From positions 1 through 5,873 of the forward strand of contig JADFYS010000135.1 in NCBI GenBank assembly GCA_015232955.1: a stretch of 5,873 bases of DNA, given 5' to 3'. The stretch is from Gammaproteobacteria bacterium. GTDB taxonomy: Bacteria; Pseudomonadota; Gammaproteobacteria; Thiohalomonadales; Thiohalomonadaceae. The position numbers and the translations under genes were made by a program. Positions 1 to 5,873 of this stretch are shown piece after piece. The notes beneath the pieces are model-generated. The model searched no databases and was not told the origin of the DNA. It saw only the letters and a list, made by a program, of their open reading frames with translations. Every line of letters starts with the position of its first letter. Position 1 is the first letter of the stretch.

Positions 1-207
1 TATGTTGTATTAAGCAGTGATGGAATGGGCAACTCAGTGATTGAGGTGGCCAATAGCTTGGGTTATCAGGTCTATGATGTTCCGATGTATGGCAGTTTCT
101 CATTGCAGGGACAGCTTCAGTTGCCAACTTCGCATCTTCTGTTAGATAGGGTAAAAATCTATGAGCGAGAGCTAAATCCTGTTGAAAGGGATCTTCTGTA
201 CTCAACT
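1..207 (+). other. C-terminal part of a first LamG-like jellyroll domain
   Basis: This domain-level feature lies inside the large CDS. The residues before the first Met (reading YVVLSSDG) and the following stretch look like late strands of a concanavalin A-like fold. It closes with LLLDRVKIYERELNPVERDLL (residues 39-58 region), which matches the usual end of LamG-like domains: a D-x-V-x-I-Y strand, then a loop and a short helix with a conserved acidic residue. The first half of the domain lies outside the window. Family members bind sugars or proteins in extracellular proteins; the ligand here is unknown. Confidence 0.65.
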
Positions 208-3200
208 GAAGATAGTACATCGAAAGGCCTGCAGTCCCGGTTTACCTTTGATGGTCATACCAAAGATTTAGTTGGAGGCCATGTACTAGGTGGTAATGGA
301 TCAGTAAGGTATCTCTTCAACGGAAAACTGGACAAGGCTGCTGACTTACAGGGCGGTTGGTCTACCTCATCAATTCTTGACGGGGTTGATGGTGGAAGTG
401 GCACCACGCTTAATGTCTGGGTTCGCAAAGAACCGAACCCCCGGAGTGACGGTCTTGTTATCGGAATTAACTCTGGCACGACTGAGGGCGTTATCCTAAA
501 AGAGGAGCAGCTCTATTTCAGAGATAAAAATAATCAAGAGCACGAACTGCTGCCCGTCACCGACATCACCGGTGAGTACCAGTGGTCGATGTTGACTCTG
601 GTAATAAATCACCAGATAACTGATCACTTTGTCGATATCTATCTGGATGGTCAATGGTTAAAGCGGATTGAATTAGACTATGCCGATAGCCTGTCACTTC
701 AGGGCGGGGTAGTTTTCGGTGATACCGGCTTTAGTTTTGATGACCTACGCGTATTCTCTCGTCCCTTCTCACCCTCAGAAATTACTCAATTTTATCGTCA
801 ATTTACAGTTGCTGAAAATTTTGAAGCCTATCTGAATAACTCACTGAATCATGTCGGTGAACTGTTTGAGCAGAATAGTGGCCTCATACCGCCGGATGAT
901 CTGCCCTACAGCGAACCACCTTCGTTAACCTTTATCGATCCTGACGAGGGTAGCATTACCCCCAGTGCGTTGGCGAGTGCCTCCCAAATCCCCAGAAGTC
1001 TTTTTGAGATTTTGGATAAATTACCGTTGACGCTCAGCAAAGTAAGCAGTTCTGTTGATGAGGATGATAATGCTCCGGTATTGACCGGAACAGTGTCGCT
1101 CAACCCCAATGGCAACGCGCTGAATAAATTACTGTTCCATTTTATGAAAGGCGTTGAGACGCTGTTTCAGCTCGACCGGACGGGACGAAGTTTGACTGAA
1201 CAGATTGTTGAAATGAAGGTTGTGGGTGCAATTAATGCGGATGGAGAGCTGAAAACCGAATGTATTCGCGATGGCAACTGTAGCGAGTTGGGACTCAACT
1301 TCAAGCTGCCTATCCTTGATACCTGGCAATCCACCTCGCCACTGCCACCTATCGGTACCCAGTTTGCCTTTCAAACACTTGACCTGCTTATCGATGTGAC
1401 CGCCAATCTAACGGCTGAACAGGATGAGTCGCCTTTTGAGTTTGAGATTGGCTTTGAAGGAACACTGTTTATGCGCTCCTCCAAATACGATACCTGGATT
1501 CAACTCGATCCTAGTGGCAAGGTGTCGTTTGATCCCACTGATCCGGCGTCTCAGGAGGGTGAATTGGCGTTGGCCTTCGCCGGGGTTTGTGACACACCGG
1601 CAACGGTAGATACGCCCATTGTCCCGGACGACCATTGTGACAGTGCCGAGCCGTGGGATCTGTTCCAATTGGATCGTATTTTAGCGAACCAGGCTTCGTT
1701 CGGTATGACCTTTAATCTGCAAACGGGTGTCCCTGTCGGGATTAAGGGGTCAGTGATTAACGGCCAGATCCCCGATTTGGATAAAGTTATCGATGCCTAC
1801 TTTAATATCAGCTTAAGTGGTGGTGATGACAATGACAAAGATGATGATGCAGATAATTCATCTGATTCGAATGATTCAAATCGTCCTGATAATAATGCAA
1901 GTGATGATGATGATTCAGATAATTCATCTGGTTCGGATGATTCAAATCGTTCTGACAATGCAAGTGATGATGACAATGATGATGATGCAGATAATTCATC
2001 TGGATCGGATGATACGGCTGGTTCGAATGATTCAAATGGTTCTGATAATACGGATGGTTCGAATGATTCAAATAGTCCTGATAATGCAGGTGAAGATGAA
2101 TCAAACGACTCAGGCAGTTCGGCCCTTGCCGATTTGCTGCCTGAACTACCGGACATCTATCTCTATGTCAACAACATTGCATCGGATGATTTTTTAAAGC
2201 TATTTGCACCGTTGCCCGGTGCCAGCTCGGGACCTTTTGCCATTATAACCGACCGCTTTAGCCAGTTTGCCGGAGAAATTACCGATTTAGAGATCCTGAT
2301 AACCAGTACTCCTGATGGGATTGATGAAGGTCTTAAGGATTTTAAAAAGGCAATTGCCGAATTTTATCAACAACAAGAGATTGAGTCCGAAATCTTGACC
2401 CGTTTTGCAGACAAAATTGGTATGGCAGTTTCCGGACAGTTTAACATGAGGAACTATGATGTTGGTGGTGAACTCTATGCTGAACTAGCCACCAATATCT
2501 TCAACCTCTCTACAGAAGTGCCTATAGATTCCATTGTTCCGATACCAGATGTGTTCGCAATTCAGACTCTGCTTGCTGATAAGTTAGACGAAATTGAGAA
2601 TAATCTGATTCTGGAGCTGGATATTGATGCCAATGAGCTGAAAACACTATTGCTCGATATGCTTGCCAGTGATCCCAAGATGCAAGTCTGGCAGGCGGCA
2701 GCTGATCTCGTTGGTATTGATGCCATCTCTCCAAGGCAAATTGCAGCTCAGGTCTTATCTGGATTTGATGTAGATAGCGTTTATCTCTATTTGGATGCTT
2801 CATATAATCCGCCGTTTATCAGACCCGGTTTAAATGAAGCCACCGGGGAGGCTAAGTTTACAACCCTGGGCAATCAGATCACTCTACCCTTAACCGTTCC
2901 GGTCTTTATGGATCCCACATCGCTGTTCCAGGTTATATTAGAAAGAGTGATGGCCGAGGCGTTAAAGCTGTTTCCCGACTTGGGACCACTGTTGGGACCA
3001 TTGTCAGAGTTGGCAATGCAACTTTTTACAGAGTCGGTGGCCATTATTGCTGAAAGTATTCAAAACAGCCTGAACCAGGCACAGCAGACCGGTGAGCAGG
3101 TGGTAGCTATAGGTGAGGATTTGCTCAATGGTGAACTGGACCCGAATAAATTATTGGATTTGGGCGTTAACTCGTTAACCAATTCCATACAAAATAATCC

Positions 3201-5511
3201 TGCTGTGCTCTCTGCCAAACTCTCTGAAGTTGCCATTATGGGTGTGGCCGACGCCATCGGACTTGGTGATGAGTTTGGTGCTGCGTTTGATGGCGTAAAT
3301 CAAGCCATGAGTGCAATTTCAGATGCCTTTGTATGCTTGTTTTCTAGCTGCGAACCCGACCCACCCTCCTATCCCCATAACACAGCATGGCCGGTAGAAT
3401 ATCCACCGTACTATACTAGATTTAGTATGCCGCCTCATAATTTTGAGTCTTCGTTGTATCTAAGCCATATGGGTGCTCCCTGGTATTATAGTGACTACTA
3501 TTTACGAGCCAATCCAGCTATTAAGTATAAACTATTAAAAGAGGTTGGCTGGACAGAAGAGCAAATGATGGCGGAGTTTGATAAACTGACGCATTTAGGT
3601 CCGGTCGAATCCGTAGCCCAGTTTGCCTATAATAAATATCTTGATTTAGGGAATAGATGGGCTAATTGGGAAGAGTTAGAAGATGATGATTTCATTCATC
3701 CAATACTGCGGAAGTTGATTCATTCTACCAATGTCTATTGGCAAACTGCATCAAAGAAAAAAGAAGTGGATTGTCAGGATTCAGTAGATAATATTTGTGA
3801 GAGAGAACTGTTGACAGACAATCTGTACTCAGGCGCGTTGGGATCAGAAACTTTTTCACCGAAGTTTTATGCTATGGTCCATCGGAATGATACTACTTTC
3901 ACCGGGAATATAAAGGAGAGTTCTCAATCAACGGAAGATAATGATACTTATAGTAATCGGGGATCATTAGGTGCTTTTGAACATTTTCGTGATATCGGTT
4001 TTGAAGCAGAGTATGGGGCAATTCCTGTAGTGCCTGCGAGTGCTTTTACCTATCGCAATACCGATTTTCGCTTGTGTCGTGCCTATATAGAGAATCAGGG
4101 TGTGCTCGCTGGGCTTTGGCAACCGGGAACTGACGGATTTCATGCCTGCCAAATTGGAGATTGGTTTGGCAAGGAGAGCCCACAGCACGGCTTTGATGTA
4201 CTCACCGGTACAGGGTTTGAGTTTGTAGAATTCTATGAACCACTGTCTGACGAAAAACAGTTTGTATTCGTCAGCACCATGAATTTGGCTCCCTCTTATG
4301 CTTGTGTTGCCAAAGGGTATGAAGGACGGTTTGGCTATACCATGATGAAAGAGGGCAAGCAGCAGTGTATTACTGCTCTCGGTGCGGTGAATGATCTAGA
4401 TATTGATGAAAATCCAGAGGTTGCCAGTTACCACGGAATATCGGTTAATCCAATGTCTGATGGCTACCGGATGAGCGATAGTTACTACCTGATAGCGGCC
4501 AACGATTACCGCTGGGATCTACCTGTGGCCAAATTTGAGGATAATTTCAACACAAGTTATCGTCCTCTGGACAGAGTGATTAATGGCAGGTTTGATGGAG
4601 GTTTAATTAGTAATAGTAATAATCCACCGCAACAACCCATCCCGGCTCCTGACACCATTGTAGAGGATGTTACTGTAGTTTTACCTCAAGAGGATGGAAC
4701 ATTTACCGTCACAGCTAATAGTCAGTCGGAGCTTATATCAGAACTTGCTATTGCCAGTAGCAGCAACACCATCACCTTGAGGGAAGAGACCGAGTTTATC
4801 AAAAATCTCTCTGTGGTCACCAATGCCGAAGGTTCAGTGGCACAAAACATGACTTTTAAAGATGGTAATAGTTTGCAACTCAACTCTGAGCTCAAAAATA
4901 ATGATATTCGTATTAATGCTGACTCTTCAATAACCATTAGGGGTAGTAGTGACCTGGGCACATCAATTAACGGGAAAATAGATAATCAGGGGCGTGTCAC
5001 TATAAACACGACCTCTACTATTCCTGAGAAACCGGTTTTTTCTCTAGCCAGTGCCTTGAAAAACTCAAATAACAGTATTGATCCCGTTGGCAATTTTCAG
5101 ACTGTGGCGCAAGTTGGTGCAGCAACCATTAGTAGTAAAATTGATATTGACGGTAAAATTAACAGTACAGTATCCACTGGCGGTAAAAACACATCCCTTA
5201 ACTCCACTTTTGATAATACTAAAGTGGAAATAGATCCCAGTGGTGTGGTCACGCAGACGGTAACTGTCCTTACTCCGTTCAAGAACAGTGTGTCGGCTAA
5301 ATCAACAATTGCTACAGATGGTAGGGTGACAACCCTCATTGAAATTGTCGACTCCTTTGGTGTTTCCAGAATACAGCAGTACAACTCTACACCCGGAGCA
5401 CAGGTGGAGGTAACCACCAATAGTAGTGGCGATGTACTATTTAGAGTTACATCTCCAGTGGATCCAGTTGCTGAAACCATCATGCTAAGTGACTACTTCC
5501 CTGGCATTTAA
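1..5511 (+). CDS. Giant multidomain secreted/surface protein (LamG-like, acidic linker, DM9-like), 5' partial
   Basis: The frame is open from base 1, so the gene begins upstream. The Met at 25 is only an internal in-frame candidate: it has no well-spaced Shine-Dalgarno and lies inside a LamG-like fold. At least 1836 residues are present, ending at TAA 5509-5511. Domain order (residue 1 = Met at 25): LamG-like tail to about 61; complete LamG-like domain 73-257; unrecognised region about 260-598; Asp/Ser/Asn linker 599-699; unrecognised region about 700-1106, helical at its end; aromatic-rich 1112-1240; two DM9-like units about 1343-1394 and 1413-1474; Ser/Thr/Asn-rich beta-repeat tail about 1545-1828. 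The twelve cysteines form six close pairs (413/419, 522/538, 1104/1109, 1250/1258, 1351/1375, 1427/1448), suggesting disulfides and export. LamG-like folds and DM9 repeats are known to bind glycans or protein ligands, so I infer an adhesive or glycan-binding surface role. No catalytic motif is recognised. Signal peptide and export route are not visible because the N-terminus is missing. Confidence 0.9.
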   Translation, partial: YVVLSSDGMGNSVIEVANSLGYQVYDVPMYGSFSLQGQLQLPTSHLLLDRVKIYERELNPVERDLLYSTEDSTSKGLQSRFTFDGHTKDLVGGHVLGGNGSVRYLFNGKLDKAADLQGGWSTSSILDGVDGGSGTTLNVWVRKEPNPRSDGLVIGINSGTTEGVILKEEQLYFRDKNNQEHELLPVTDITGEYQWSMLTLVINHQITDHFVDIYLDGQWLKRIELDYADSLSLQGGVVFGDTGFSFDDLRVFSRPFSPSEITQFYRQFTVAENFEAYLNNSLNHVGELFEQNSGLIPPDDLPYSEPPSLTFIDPDEGSITPSALASASQIPRSLFEILDKLPLTLSKVSSSVDEDDNAPVLTGTVSLNPNGNALNKLLFHFMKGVETLFQLDRTGRSLTEQIVEMKVVGAINADGELKTECIRDGNCSELGLNFKLPILDTWQSTSPLPPIGTQFAFQTLDLLIDVTANLTAEQDESPFEFEIGFEGTLFMRSSKYDTWIQLDPSGKVSFDPTDPASQEGELALAFAGVCDTPATVDTPIVPDDHCDSAEPWDLFQLDRILANQASFGMTFNLQTGVPVGIKGSVINGQIPDLDKVIDAYFNISLSGGDDNDKDDDADNSSDSNDSNRPDNNASDDDDSDNSSGSDDSNRSDNASDDDNDDDADNSSGSDDTAGSNDSNGSDNTDGSNDSNSPDNAGEDESNDSGSSALADLLPELPDIYLYVNNIASDDFLKLFAPLPGASSGPFAIITDRFSQFAGEITDLEILITSTPDGIDEGLKDFKKAIAEFYQQQEIESEILTRFADKIGMAVSGQFNMRNYDVGGELYAELATNIFNLSTEVPIDSIVPIPDVFAIQTLLADKLDEIENNLILELDIDANELKTLLLDMLASDPKMQVWQAAADLVGIDAISPRQIAAQVLSGFDVDSVYLYLDASYNPPFIRPGLNEATGEAKFTTLGNQITLPLTVPVFMDPTSLFQVILERVMAEALKLFPDLGPLLGPLSELAMQLFTESVAIIAESIQNSLNQAQQTGEQVVAIGEDLLNGELDPNKLLDLGVNSLTNSIQNNPAVLSAKLSEVAIMGVADAIGLGDEFGAAFDGVNQAMSAISDAFVCLFSSCEPDPPSYPHNTAWPVEYPPYYTRFSMPPHNFESSLYLSHMGAPWYYSDYYLRANPAIKYKLLKEVGWTEEQMMAEFDKLTHLGPVESVAQFAYNKYLDLGNRWANWEELEDDDFIHPILRKLIHSTNVYWQTASKKKEVDCQDSVDNICERELLTDNLYSGALGSETFSPKFYAMVHRNDTTFTGNIKESSQSTEDNDTYSNRGSLGAFEHFRDIGFEAEYGAIPVVPASAFTYRNTDFRLCRAYIENQGVLAGLWQPGTDGFHACQIGDWFGKESPQHGFDVLTGTGFEFVEFYEPLSDEKQFVFVSTMNLAPSYACVAKGYEGRFGYTMMKEGKQQCITALGAVNDLDIDENPEVASYHGISVNPMSDGYRMSDSYYLIAANDYRWDLPVAKFEDNFNTSYRPLDRVINGRFDGGLISNSNNPPQQPIPAPDTIVEDVTVVLPQEDGTFTVTANSQSELISELAIASSSNTITLREETEFIKNLSVVTNAEGSVAQNMTFKDGNSLQLNSELKNNDIRINADSSITIRGSSDLGTSINGKIDNQGRVTINTTSTIPEKPVFSLASALKNSNNSIDPVGNFQTVAQVGAATISSKIDIDGKINSTVSTGGKNTSLNSTFDNTKVEIDPSGVVTQTVTVLTPFKNSVSAKSTIATDGRVTTLIEIVDSFGVSRIQQYNSTPGAQVEVTTNSSGDVLFRVTSPVDPVAETIMLSDYFPGI
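241..795 (+). other. Second, complete LamG-like (concanavalin A-like) jellyroll domain
   Basis: Residues 73-257 of the large protein have the order expected for a LamG-like module. It opens with FTFDG, followed by a small-residue-rich loop and a strand with NGKLDKAADLQG, where such domains usually have G-x-A-hydrophobic-x-hydrophobic-x-G. The central strand is TLNVWVR, the equivalent of the common S-hydrophobic-S-x-W-V strand. Then come WSMLTLVI (the W-x-H-hydrophobic-A strand), VDIYLDGQW (the hydrophobic-Y-x-D-G strand), and a terminal FDDLRVFSRPFSPSEI. The terminal D-D-hydrophobic-R-hydrophobic-F with PFSPSEI is diagnostic. The length of about 185 residues fits. It probably serves in binding or adhesion; calcium or sugar residues cannot be assigned by eye. 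Confidence 0.75.
1819..2121 (+). repeat. In-frame tandem repeats coding an Asp/Ser/Asn-rich acidic linker
   Basis: Residues 599-699 consist almost entirely of Asp, Ser, Asn and Gly, with only three basic residues (K605, R620, R642) and no large hydrophobics except near the edges. The DNA is visibly repeated. Two near-identical 63-base units lie at 1840-1902 and 1903-1965, differing by compensating one-codon indels and a few substitutions. A longer derivative of the same unit follows at 1966-2019. Two 36-base units lie at 2020-2055 and 2056-2091, both starting GGTTCGAATGATTCAAAT. Asp codons are mostly GAT, as expected from recent copying. All unit lengths are multiples of three, so gain or loss of units keeps the frame. 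It likely acts as an extended, hydrophilic, possibly calcium-binding spacer between two folded regions. Confidence 0.9.
4051..4446 (+). other. Two tandem DM9-like (DUF3421-like) repeats
   Basis: Residues about 1343-1394 read like a DM9 unit: a strand ending in LCRAY (C1351-R-A-Y), a Gly at 1363 where DM9 has its PGK turn, a second Cys (C1375) followed by QIGDWFGKES (compare the C-x-hydrophobic-x-Y-G-G-K-E motif), and a closing FDVL (compare Y-E-V-L). Residues about 1413-1474 repeat the pattern more loosely: YACVAKGYEGRFGY, then QQC (C1448), and a closing YHGISV. The first cysteines are 76 residues apart, close to the usual DM9 repeat length of about 70. DM9 proteins in animals include mannose-binding lectins, and bacterial members are often parts of larger secreted proteins. 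The first unit is fairly convincing; the second is divergent. Confidence 0.5.
4861..5505 (+). other. Degenerate beta-repeat C-terminal region of the large protein
   Basis: Residues about 1613-1828 are rich in Ser, Thr, Asn, Val and Ile and contain no cysteine. A loose motif recurs: hydrophobic-D-x-x-G-K/R/V-V/I-x-x-x-V/I. Examples are around IDNQGRVTI (G1656), IDIDGKI (G1710), EIDPSGVV (G1740), IATDGRVTTLI (G1766) and TTNSSGDVLFRV (G1802). Glycine spacings of 54, 30, 26 and 36 residues are irregular. It looks like a series of beta-hairpins, perhaps a stalk or solenoid. The last residues (MLSDYFPGI) carry no LPxTG, no autotransporter barrel signature and no known secretion tail that I recognise. 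No family name can be given. Confidence 0.5.
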
Positions 5512-5526
5512 CCGCATTATCATAAG

Positions 5527-5531
5527 TAAGG
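5527..5531 (+). promoter_or_regulatory. Ribosome binding site of the small lipoprotein gene
   Basis: TAAGG, with core AAGG at 5528-5531, sits seven bases before the ATG at 5539. The gap between the two genes is only 27 bases, with no terminator-like hairpin and no recognisable promoter boxes. The lipoprotein gene is therefore probably translated from the same transcript as the large gene. Confidence 0.6.
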
Positions 5532-5538
5532 CTGAATA

Positions 5539-5865
5539 ATGAAAATATTGCGATCGTTGCTATCTGTTCTGTTTTTTGCTCTCGTATCATGTAGTGGTGG
5601 TGATTCAGGGGGAAAGTTGGAAGAAACCCCTGACATAGCTGAAGAGGTGATAGAAGATAATCTAAATATTAATGATATAACAGAGGTAGAAGAGGAGATC
5701 GCACCTGCAGTAATCTATACTGAAGGAGATACGCTTTTAGTCTCACGGAGCGATGTGTTGAAAAAACTGACACAAGATACTCAGATCATGGTGGAATACT
5801 ACCCAGATTACGATAACCTTGAAGTAAAGGTTGTCAAAGGGAGTGTATCGCTTCTTTCACCGTAG
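5539..5865 (+). CDS. Small acidic lipoprotein, function unknown
   Basis: This 108-residue protein starts with a clear lipoprotein signal: MKILR, a hydrophobic core (LLSVLFFAL), then the lipobox L-V-S-C with the acylated cysteine at residue 18. Signal peptidase II should cut before C18. Ser at +2 rather than Asp favours delivery to the outer membrane in Gram-negative bacteria. Residues 19-57 form a Gly/Ser then strongly acidic linker (many Glu and Asp, one Lys at 27). Residues 58-108 look like a small, mostly beta domain, with strands near TLLVSR, IMVEYY and LEVKVVKG. I do not recognise the family. The start is supported by the AAGG site seven bases upstream and by the signal peptide. It lies 27 bases after the large surface-protein gene on the same strand, so it is likely co-transcribed and may be an envelope-anchored partner; that role is inferred from position only. 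Its stop codon is eight bases from the window edge, so whether this is full family length cannot be judged. Confidence 0.8.
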   Translation: MKILRSLLSVLFFALVSCSGGDSGGKLEETPDIAEEVIEDNLNINDITEVEEEIAPAVIYTEGDTLLVSRSDVLKKLTQDTQIMVEYYPDYDNLEVKVVKGSVSLLSP

Positions 5866-5873
5866 TGTCCGGG

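Noticed and set aside
25..27. Met at 25 as the true start of the large protein
   Set aside because: The frame is open back to base 1, the upstream codons fit a LamG-like strand, there is no spaced Shine-Dalgarno, and no signal peptide follows this Met.
1825..2100. Thrombospondin type 3 or dockerin-like calcium loops in the Asp-rich region
   Set aside because: The regular D-x-D-x-D-G-x-x-D spacing of those loops is absent; the region reads as a low-complexity DNA-repeat product, so calcium binding stays only a possibility.
1797..2197. Long open frames on the minus strand and in a second plus frame across the acidic repeat
   Set aside because: They arise from the low-complexity GAT/TCA/AAT repeats being free of stops in several frames. 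Their products are Met/Ile- or His/Asn-rich or Ser/Glu-rich repeats with no start signal, and the main frame explains the region.
2522..2803. Minus-strand open frame of 93 codons
   Set aside because: It is fully inside the large coding region, the product resembles no family I know, and there is no sign of a promoter or ribosome binding site of its own.
3481..3660. Resemblance of the YLRANPAI segment to the YLaaNPDV-type repeats of some large secreted bacterial proteins
   Set aside because: Only the short Y-L-x-x-N-P core matches; the usual following H-Y-x-x-x-G and E-G-R parts are missing and there is only one copy.
5097..5483. Minus-strand open frame of 128 codons opposite the C-terminal tail
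   Set aside because: It lies wholly within the large gene, has no convincing ribosome binding site, and reflects the Ser/Thr/Val codon bias of the main frame.
5517..5525. Short palindrome TTATCATAA between the two genes as a terminator
   Set aside because: The arms are four bases with a single-base centre, AT-only, and not followed by a T-run, so it cannot form a useful terminator hairpin.

Overview
The window holds most of one very large secreted or surface protein gene, open from the first base to position 5511 on the + strand, followed 27 bases later by a short lipoprotein gene (5539-5865). No RNA gene, CRISPR array or complete mobile element is visible. Essentially the whole window is coding, with no non-coding stretch over 300 bases. 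Residues of the large protein are numbered here from the in-frame Met at position 25, although the true start lies upstream of the window.

The host is probably a Gram-negative bacterium. The small protein has a lipobox signal peptide with Ser after the acylated Cys, which fits outer-membrane sorting, and the large protein is built from extracellular-type modules. Base composition looks moderate, and this protein style is common in marine or aquatic Gammaproteobacteria. That placement is a guess from style, not from a phylogenetic marker.

Layout of the large protein, N to C: the tail of one LamG/concanavalin-like jellyroll (1-207) and a complete second one (241-795); an unrecognised, probably beta-rich region (about 800-1818); an Asp/Ser/Asn low-complexity linker made of tandem DNA repeats (1819-2121); a second unrecognised region that turns strongly helical (about 2122-3345); an aromatic-rich stretch (about 3361-3720); a segment resembling two tandem DM9 (DUF3421) lectin-type repeats (4051-4446); and a Cys-free, Ser/Thr/Asn-rich C-terminus with degenerate beta-hairpin-like repeats (about 4660-5508). 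All twelve cysteines fall in six close pairs, as expected for an oxidised, exported protein. No transmembrane segment, sortase motif, autotransporter barrel or recognised secretion tail is apparent at the C-terminus.

The two genes are probably co-transcribed. A reasonable inference is that the large protein is an adhesin or glycan-binding surface protein and the small lipoprotein an envelope-anchored companion, but the sequence does not prove a functional link. The most interesting points are the LamG plus DM9-like architecture and the repeat-built acidic linker between two large domains that match no family I can name.
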